DNA of 6,983 nt from Planctomycetota bacterium. GTDB taxonomy: Bacteria > Planctomycetota > UBA1135 > GCA-002686595. The translations under genes were made by a program, and so were the position numbers. Shown in pieces: positions 1 through 5,900 of this stretch; positions within the stretch are counted from its first letter, which is position 1; every line of letters begins with the position of its first letter. The notes below the pieces were generated by a model, which saw only the letters and a list, made by a program, of their open reading frames with translations, had not been told where the DNA came from and searched no databases. The stretch is taken from contig JAPKBY010000087.1 in NCBI GenBank assembly GCA_028823185.1, forward strand, positions 1-6,983, in the 5' to 3' direction.

Positions 1-1680
1 CGCCACGGTCAGGTCGCACTCGATCCCACCGCGCGCGTTCAAGAGCTGGGTGTAGATGAGCGATCCGATCGGCCTGTCAACATCCCCAGCGCACACCCAA
101 GAGAGCGCCGCGCAGGCATCAGCGCCCGTGACGCTGAATTTAGCGAAGGAGGTTTGGTCGAAGAGCGCGACCGCCTCGCGCGCTGCCGCGTGCTCTCTCC
201 CGACGTGCTCGAACCAATTCGGTCGCCCATAAGTGTGCTCATCTTTGGGCTCGACGCCCGCAGGCGCAAACCAGTTGGGCCGCTCCCAGCCGAGCTTCTC
301 GCCGAAGCAAGCGCCGGCCTCTTTGAGGTCCTCATAGAGCGGTGACTTACGGCGACCACGCGCCGAGCTCCACTCCTCATGAGGCCATGACATGGCGTAG
401 TGATGTCCCGTCGCCTCGACCGTCCGCTCCATGGTCCAATCCGCGTCTGCGTGGTGCTTGCCGAAGCGGCGAATGTCCACGGCCCAGAGATCCATAGGCA
501 TCTCACCGGCGACGATCCACTCAGCGAGCGCGCGACCTGCGCCACCCGCCGCCGCGATCCCGAAGGCGTTGAAGCCTGCGCCAACGTAGTAGCCAGCGAC
601 CTCTGGGGCCTCGCCCAGGATGAAGTTCCCGTCAGGAGTGAACGCCTCTGGCCCATTCACCAGCTGCCGAACGCTGGCCGTCTCCAGCGCAGGCACGCGC
701 GCGACACCTTGAATGGCGAGCTGCTCGAATTGATCCCAGTCAGGATCAATCAGCTTGAAGGTCCAGTCCTCGCGAATCCTTCGATCCCAAGGCATCGGGT
801 TAGGCTCGTAGCCGCCCAAGACGAGGCCGCCGACCTCCTCCTTCATGTAGACGATCCTGTCGGGATCGCGGAGGGTCGGGAGATCCTTTGTCACTCCTTC
901 GATCGGTTCGGTGATCATGAACTGGTGCTGCATCGCTTGCACGGGGACAGTGACGCCCGCGAGCGCGCCTAGCTGACGCGCCCAGATGCCCGCGCAGTTC
1001 ACGACGACCTCACAAGAGATCGTCCCGCGCGCCGTCTCGACCCCAGTCGCCCGTCCGTTCTCGACCCGGACGCCTGTGACCGGGCAGTCCTCAATGAGCT
1101 TGACGCCGCGCTGCCGCGCTCCCTTGACCAGACCTTGGGAGAGATCCGATGGGCTGACCTGTCCGTCTGTTGGCAAGAAGGCTGCACCGACGAGATCGCT
1201 GGTCTCCATCAGAGGCCAGAGCTCTCCCGCCTCTCTCGGCGTGAGCAGCTCCATCTCAAGACCGAAGCTGTGAGCCGTCGACGCTTGGCGGCGGACCTCG
1301 GTCCAGCGCTCCTGATTGCAGGCGAGACGCAACCCACCGTTCGCACGCCAGCCTGTCGCCTGCCCGGTCTCCTCCTCGAGGCTGCCGTAGAGCTCGACCG
1401 AGTACTTGAGCAGCTGCGTAATATTGGCAGAGCTGCGCAGCTGGCCGACGAGCCCCGCTGCGTGAAAGGTCGAACCACTGGTGAAGCTAGCGCGCTCTAA
1501 GACGACGATCTCAGACCAACCGAGCTTGGCGAGGTGATAAGCGACGCTGGAGCCGATGATCCCACCACCGATGATGACGACGCGGGCGTGTGTAGGCAGC
1601 TCCTTCGATGAGGCGGCGCTGGCCCGCTCTGGGGCGGCGCCGATCGGGGTGCTCTTCAACTCTTCGTTTCCAGAACTCAT
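1..1680 (-). CDS. FAD-dependent amine oxidoreductase with GcvT domain, sarcosine/dimethylglycine dehydrogenase type (3' end outside window)
   Basis: This is a flavoprotein that oxidises an N-methyl amine; in characterised relatives the released one-carbon unit goes to tetrahydrofolate. All 560 codons from ATG 1680 to the window edge are open. Residues 34-62 form the Rossmann start (GGGIIG at 38-43, acidic E62). The STFHAAG motif at 70-76 carries His73, which matches the histidine that binds FAD covalently in mammalian sarcosine and dimethylglycine dehydrogenases; those have Trp where this has Phe72. The oxidase part closes around 338-392 (NGPEAFTPDG, then GAGFNAFGI and a GGAGRALAEW helix). 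A central linker domain (about 400-465) and the start of a GcvT aminomethyltransferase domain follow, including YTQLLNARGGIE. Relatives are about 800 aa, so roughly the last third is off the window. The ATG overlaps the phnW stop by one base. The N-terminal 30 residues are low-complexity, with no signal peptide, so it is cytoplasmic. The exact substrate is unknown: sarcosine, dimethylglycine or an N-methyl aminophosphonate are possible. Confidence 0.9.
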   Translation of the reverse strand, partial: MSSGNEELKSTPIGAAPERASAASSKELPTHARVVIIGGGIIGSSVAYHLAKLGWSEIVVLERASFTSGSTFHAAGLVGQLRSSANITQLLKYSVELYGSLEEETGQATGWRANGGLRLACNQERWTEVRRQASTAHSFGLEMELLTPREAGELWPLMETSDLVGAAFLPTDGQVSPSDLSQGLVKGARQRGVKLIEDCPVTGVRVENGRATGVETARGTISCEVVVNCAGIWARQLGALAGVTVPVQAMQHQFMITEPIEGVTKDLPTLRDPDRIVYMKEEVGGLVLGGYEPNPMPWDRRIREDWTFKLIDPDWDQFEQLAIQGVARVPALETASVRQLVNGPEAFTPDGNFILGEAPEVAGYYVGAGFNAFGIAAAGGAGRALAEWIVAGEMPMDLWAVDIRRFGKHHADADWTMERTVEATGHHYAMSWPHEEWSSARGRRKSPLYEDLKEAGACFGEKLGWERPNWFAPAGVEPKDEHTYGRPNWFEHVGREHAAAREAVALFDQTSFAKFSVTGADACAALSWVCAGDVDRPIGSLIYTQLLNARGGIECDLTVA

Positions 1681-1682
1681 CA
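1678..1682 (-). other. Stop/start overlap TGATG joining phnW and the flavoenzyme gene
   Basis: The TGA stop of phnW (1682-1680) shares its last A with the ATG (1680-1678) of the next gene. A one-base overlap of this kind usually means one mRNA and coupled translation. It is the strongest local evidence that the two enzymes are made together. Confidence 0.9.
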
Positions 1683-2807
1683 CGCGCCTCCTCTCACGCC
1701 CATCTCGGCCAAGACTCCACCCAGGGCGGAGAGCAGCGCGTCCATATCTTCCGGGAACAAACGCCCGATATTTCCGATTCTGAAGCAGTCCGCGTCAGTC
1801 ACTTTGCCTGGATAAATAACGAAGCCTCTCTCATTCAATCGCTCATAGAGAACATCAAAGCTGAAGCCCTCGCTCTCCGGATAACGAATGCTCGTGATGA
1901 TCCAACATTGGTGTTCTTCAGGGACATAAGCCTCAAGGCCCAGCGCCTGAATGCCGGAGAGAATGCGTGCGTGGTTCGTTTGATAGCGAGCCTGGCGACC
2001 GCTGACTCCGCCCTCTTCTTCGAGCTCAAAGAGCGCTCTATGAAAAGCGAGCAGCGCGTGAGTCGGGGGCGTGAAGCGAAACTGGCCGTTTGTGTCCAAG
2101 CCCTTCCATTGTGCGAAGAGGTCAAGGCTCAGGCTTCGCGCGCGACCTTCGCAGTCATCTAGAGCGGCTCGACGACAGAGCGCGAAACCAAAACCGGGGA
2201 CACCCTCAATGCACTTGTTCGCAGAGGAGACGAGGAAGTCGACGTGACAAGCTTCGAGGTCGATCGGGACGGCGCCGAAAGCACTCATCGAGTCGACGAA
2301 GTAAGTGACCCCACGTGCTGCCGCCAGTGCGCCCACCGCCTCAACCGGATTCAGAACACCGGAGGTCGTCTCGCAGTGCACGATCGCGAGGTGTGTCACC
2401 TCGGGGTGGGCATCGAGCGCCGCTTCGACAGCGGCCGGCTCCACAGGCTCACCTTCGCCACAGATGACCTCGTGAACAGGGATGCCATGGCAACGCGCGA
2501 TCGTGGCGATGCGCTCCCCATAAGCGCCGTTCCGAGCGACGAGCAGGACCCCGTCCTTTGGAATCGAAGAAGAGAGCACTGACTCAACGCTGAAGGTCCC
2601 GCTGCCCTGCATCAGGACGGACTCCCAGCCCTCCTCCTTGGAGACTCCCGCGAGCTCAAGCAGACCTGAACGAATCTCCCCCACGGCCCGAACAAATGCG
2701 AGATCTCGCGAGCCGAGATCGGAGAGCATCGCCTTTTTAACCGTCGCTGAAGTCGTCAGCGGTCCGGGCGTGAAGAGGGGTTTGTCTTTGCCTGAGGGTC
2801 TATCCAT
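1680..2807 (-). CDS. phnW: 2-aminoethylphosphonate:pyruvate aminotransferase
   Basis: This PLP enzyme converts 2-aminoethylphosphonate plus pyruvate into phosphonoacetaldehyde plus alanine, the first step of aminoethylphosphonate breakdown, in the cytoplasm. The 375-aa length is normal for the family (about 360-370). Hallmarks seen: FTPGPLTTS at 12-20, the HCETTSGVLNP segment at 144-154, the cofactor aspartate D172 in VDSMSAFG, the Schiff-base lysine K198 in SSANKCIEGVPGFGF, and the C-terminal PGKVTDADCFRIGNIG with the expected substrate-carboxylate Arg343. These motifs favour PhnW over the related serine/alanine-glyoxylate aminotransferases. ATG 2807 is the only start: the upstream frame has no ATG, GTG or TTG before an in-frame TAG at 2888-2886. 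A weak AGG lies 3 nt before the start. It is the first gene of a leftward operon and its TGA overlaps the next ATG. The partners phnX, phnA/phnY and pbfA are not in the window, so the fate of phosphonoacetaldehyde cannot be read here. Confidence 0.95.
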   Translation of the reverse strand: MDRPSGKDKPLFTPGPLTTSATVKKAMLSDLGSRDLAFVRAVGEIRSGLLELAGVSKEEGWESVLMQGSGTFSVESVLSSSIPKDGVLLVARNGAYGERIATIARCHGIPVHEVICGEGEPVEPAAVEAALDAHPEVTHLAIVHCETTSGVLNPVEAVGALAAARGVTYFVDSMSAFGAVPIDLEACHVDFLVSSANKCIEGVPGFGFALCRRAALDDCEGRARSLSLDLFAQWKGLDTNGQFRFTPPTHALLAFHRALFELEEEGGVSGRQARYQTNHARILSGIQALGLEAYVPEEHQCWIITSIRYPESEGFSFDVLYERLNERGFVIYPGKVTDADCFRIGNIGRLFPEDMDALLSALGGVLAEMGVRGGA

Positions 2808-2819
2808 GGACCTATCTGT

Positions 2820-2863
2820 GTGAAGAGGGGTGGTGAACTCTACCGAAGTGAACCGAAGGTGAA
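2820..2863 (-). repeat. Four TTCAC elements upstream of phnW
   Basis: GTGAA on the plus strand (TTCAC in the phnW direction) occurs at 2820-2824, 2833-2837, 2848-2852 and 2859-2863, with start-to-start spacings of 13, 15 and 11 bp. Within this, ACCGAAGTGA (2842-2851) and ACCGAAGGTGA (2852-2862) form an imperfect tandem repeat. The cluster lies 13-56 bp upstream of the phnW ATG, where a transcription factor could bind. The motif is short and the spacing irregular, so chance clustering is a real alternative. Confidence 0.35.
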
Positions 2864-2920
2864 GCCCATTCTGAGGCGAGGAACTCTACGGGCAAGAAAT
2901 GAATGCGGAGACCCGAGGAG

Positions 2921-2928
2921 AGGAGGAG
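2921..2928 (+). promoter_or_regulatory. Strong Shine-Dalgarno tract AGGAGGAG
   Basis: This is the only strong ribosome-binding sequence before the PSCyt/DUF1553 gene, inside a longer purine run (GAGGAG at 2915-2920 precedes it). It lies 33 nt from ATG 2960, too far for normal use, but its AGGAGG core is 7 nt from the ATG at 2934 of a seven-codon mini-ORF. Directly before ATG 2960 there is only a weak GAGA. Confidence 0.6.
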
Positions 2929-2930
2929 CT

Positions 2931-2950
2931 AGGATGGAGCTAACCATCCT
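2931..2950 (+). promoter_or_regulatory. Perfect 7-bp inverted repeat before the PSCyt/DUF1553 start
   Basis: AGGATGG (2931-2937) and CCATCCT (2944-2950) are exact reverse complements with a 6-nt loop. In the mRNA this would form a hairpin between the strong Shine-Dalgarno and ATG 2960; in DNA it could be an operator. No T-run follows on either strand, so it does not look like a terminator. Confidence 0.5.
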
Positions 2951-2957
2951 TAATTGA
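2934..2957 (+). CDS. Possible seven-residue leader peptide (MELTILN)
   Basis: An ATG at 2934 is placed 7 nt after an AGGAGG core and opens seven codons ending in TGA at 2955-2957. The stop lies two bases before ATG 2960 of the large lipoprotein gene and overlaps the alternative TTG start at 2954. This layout suits termination followed by re-initiation, which would explain why the main start lacks its own Shine-Dalgarno. The peptide has no run of one amino acid that would suggest classical attenuation. It could be an accidental ORF; only its placement supports it. Confidence 0.3.
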   Translation: MELTILN

Positions 2958-2959
2958 GA

Positions 2960-5900
2960 ATGATCGCCCTCGACCGCGCCCCCCTCCTCCTCCTCGCGCT
3001 CTGCGCCTGCTCCCCAGCTGATAGCTCGAGAGCAGAGCAGACGGATGGCCGAGGCGTAGACACCTTCAAAAGCGATGTCCTCCCTGTCCTTGAAGAGCAC
3101 TGCTATAAGTGCCATGGACCGGATGCCGAGCGCGTAAAAGGTGGCCTGCGCATCACTGGGCGTGACTCTCTCATAGAAGGCGGCTCCCTTGGGCCAGCAG
3201 TCGACCTGAGCGATCTGGACGCGAGCCTCATGCTCGCGGCGATTCGATACGAAGAGCCTGACTTAGAGATGCCACCGAAGGGGCCCCTCCCAGAGGCCGA
3301 CCGCGCCGTCCTTGAGAAGTGGGTAGCCGCTGGAATCCCATGGCCTGAGACGGAGCGCACTCCTCAGCAAATAGAGGCGGAACGTTTCTTTGAACAAGAG
3401 GTGCGCCCTCTCCTCATCGAACGCTGCTTCGAGTGCCACGGACCAGACCAAGCCAAAGTAAAGGGTGGCCTACGGATGACTGGTCGCGAAGCGCTCATAA
3501 AAGGAGGCCTCAGCGGGAGCGCGCTCACGCCGGGTGACCCGGAAGCGAGCCGACTCATCCACGCAGTCCGTTACACAGACTCTCTCCTCAAGATGCCGCC
3601 TAGGGACCGGCTCTCATCAAAAGAGGTCGCGACCCTCGAAGAGTGGATCCTTCGCGGCGCACCTTGGCCCGGATCAGCGCGGCCTGAAGACCAACCAGAG
3701 GTCGACATAAAGGCAGGACGTGAGTGGTGGGCCTTCCAACCAATCCAGCGGCCTGCCCTCCCAAAGATAGAGAGAGAGGACGCCATCGACGCGCTGCTGC
3801 TCGCTGCGATCGAAGACGCTGGGATCACCCCGAACCCAGAGGCCAGCGAGCATGAGCTCATTCGACGCGCCTACTACGACTTGACGGGGCTACCCCCATC
3901 ACCGGAGGACGTCGCGCGATACATCGCTGACGGCTCAAATGACAAGTGGAGCGCTCTCGTCGATGAGCTCTTGGAGTCCAAGCGCTACGGCGTCCGCTAC
4001 GCGCGGCATTGGCTTGATGTCGTGCGCTATGCACAGACAAATGGCTACGAGCGCGATCGCGAGAAACCCTATGCATGGCGATATCGTGACTGGGTCATTC
4101 ACGTCTTGAACCAGGACATCCCCTACGATGAATTTCTTCGCCAACAATTAGCGGGAGACGAGAGCGAGGAAGTGACCAGAAGCGGGCTCGCAGCGACTGG
4201 TTTTCTAAGGCTCGGCCCCTGGGACAGCGAACCTGACGATCGAGACCAAGCAGACTTCGACCAATACGACGACATGGTGCGCGTGATCAGCGAAGGCTTC
4301 CTCGGGGTAACGATCGGGTGCGCGCGCTGCCATGACCACAAGTTCGACCCGATCAGGCAATCGGATTACTACGGTCTCATGGCTTTCGTTCGAAACATCA
4401 AGCCCTACCGCAAGCCAAACTTCACAGAGGAGTCTTCCAGCTTCGCGGTGCACGAACTGTCGAAGGAGAAGAGAGCTGAATGGACGCTTGGCAGGAACAG
4501 GCGTCGCATAGAGCTCCTTGAGGAGCAGGCTTCATTCCTTGAGCGTGAGAGAAGACAAAAGATCGTCGAGATCGTTACAAAACAGCCGGAGGCTGTCCGA
4601 GAGGCCTTCTTCACGGCGAGAGAGGAGCGCACTCCAACTCAGATCGCGCTCCTTAAAGAGAGCACCCACCTCACTCCTAGCCTAGAAGACACGCGGGAAT
4701 CGCTCACCGGCGACAAGCGCCTGCGCTACTTCTTCCTCAAGAGCGAAGCAGACCGCCTCAAAGATTCCTTTGAGGGAGACCTCGACTGGATCCTGTGCGC
4801 GAGAGAGTCTGGTGTAGAGGTCGAACCGACGCACCTCCTAGCGCGTGGGCGCGTCCATTCACCGAAGGAGGTTATCGCCCCCGGCTTTCCACCCGTGCTC
4901 TGCGCTGATGACGCCGCAAGCCTCTCGCCCGCGCCGACAGCGAGAGCCATAAACAGCTCGACTGGGTTGCGCAGCGTCCTCGCAGATTGGATCACGAACC
5001 CAGCGCATCCCACGACCGCGAGGGTCATCGCGAACAGGGTCTGGCTCTGGCACTTCGGCGTCGGGATCGTACCCACGCCGAACGATCTCGGAGCGGCCGG
5101 CATGCCCCCCACCAATCCAGAGCTCCTCGATTGGCTCGCGGCTGAGCTCGTGGAAAACGATTGGAGCCTCAAGCATCTCCATCGAACGATCATGAAGAGT
5201 GAGGCATACCGCCGCTCTTCACGAGAGACAGACGGTCCACGAAAGTTAGATCCAAGCAACATGCTCCTCTGGCGTCAAAACCTGCAACGCCTCAGCGCTG
5301 AGAGCGTGCGCGACGCCATGCTCGCGACGAGTGGCTCCCTAAATATGGAGATGGGCGGACGCGGCTTCTTCCCGGAGCTCTCCAAGGGAGCCCTAGGGGG
5401 CGCGTCCAAGCCAGGTGAAGGCTGGGAGAGCTCATCCCTCGAACAGCGCAACCGTCGCTCCATCTACGCCTACTCCAAACGCAACCTCCGGATCCCGCTC
5501 CTAGAGGTGCTCGATCAAGCGAGTCCAGAGCAACCGGTCGGAGTCAGGACGCAAACGACCGTTCCCACACAGACCTTAACGCTCACCAACTCCTCTTTCG
5601 TCAATCGACAGGCGGCGCTCTTCAGCGCGCGAGTCATTCGAGAGGTCGGGAAAAAGAGTGATGAACAGATCGAGCGACTCTTCCAGCTCGCCTTCCAGCG
5701 CTCACCTAGCCCTGAAGAGCGCTCATATTGCTCTGACTTTCTTCGCGAGCAACGCGCTGCCTTCGCCTCTCCTTCCAACGTGCTCGTCTTTCAAAGCCGC
5801 GTCCCGGATCGTCTCCAGATCGACTATCTCGACGCTCTTGAACCAGAGTCCATGCTCTATGGCCCCGATGGTTGGCACTACCTCAAGGGCTCTTGGAAAA

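Larger units (their letters stand above)
2808..2959. promoter_or_regulatory. Divergent intergenic region between phnW and the PSCyt/DUF1553 gene
   Basis: This 152-bp region must hold the promoters of both divergent operons. I could not identify convincing -35/-10 boxes on either strand; the only AT-rich patch is at 2941-2961. What is visible is a cluster of GTGAA (TTCAC on the minus strand) elements at 2820-2863, a nine-base repeat GAACTCTAC at 2835-2843 and 2881-2889, a purine-rich ribosome-binding tract at 2915-2928, and an inverted repeat at 2931-2950. Shared regulation of the two sides is possible but not shown. Confidence 0.6.

Noticed and set aside
400..972. Open plus-strand frame of 190 codons
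   Set aside because: It is the antisense shadow of the flavoenzyme gene, which gives clear FAD and GcvT motifs on the minus strand; the plus-strand product has no recognisable motif and is rich in Arg/His, typical of a GC-rich shadow.
1608..2162. Open plus-strand frame of 184 codons spanning the phnW/flavoenzyme junction
   Set aside because: It crosses two well-supported minus-strand genes, has no Shine-Dalgarno and no recognisable protein features.
2931..2950. Inverted repeat as a Rho-independent terminator
   Set aside because: There is no T-run on either side, and it lies between two divergent gene starts where no transcript needs to end.
2954..2956. TTG as the start of the large lipoprotein
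   Set aside because: Not excluded, but ATG 2960 is two codons downstream and gives the same lipoprotein signal. TTG has no better ribosome site; its only advantage is an added Arg in the n-region.
4726..5262. Open minus-strand frame of 178 codons inside the large lipoprotein gene
   Set aside because: The plus strand here encodes DUF1553 with conserved motifs (HPTTARVIANRVW); the opposite frame is Ser/Arg-rich without any family signature.
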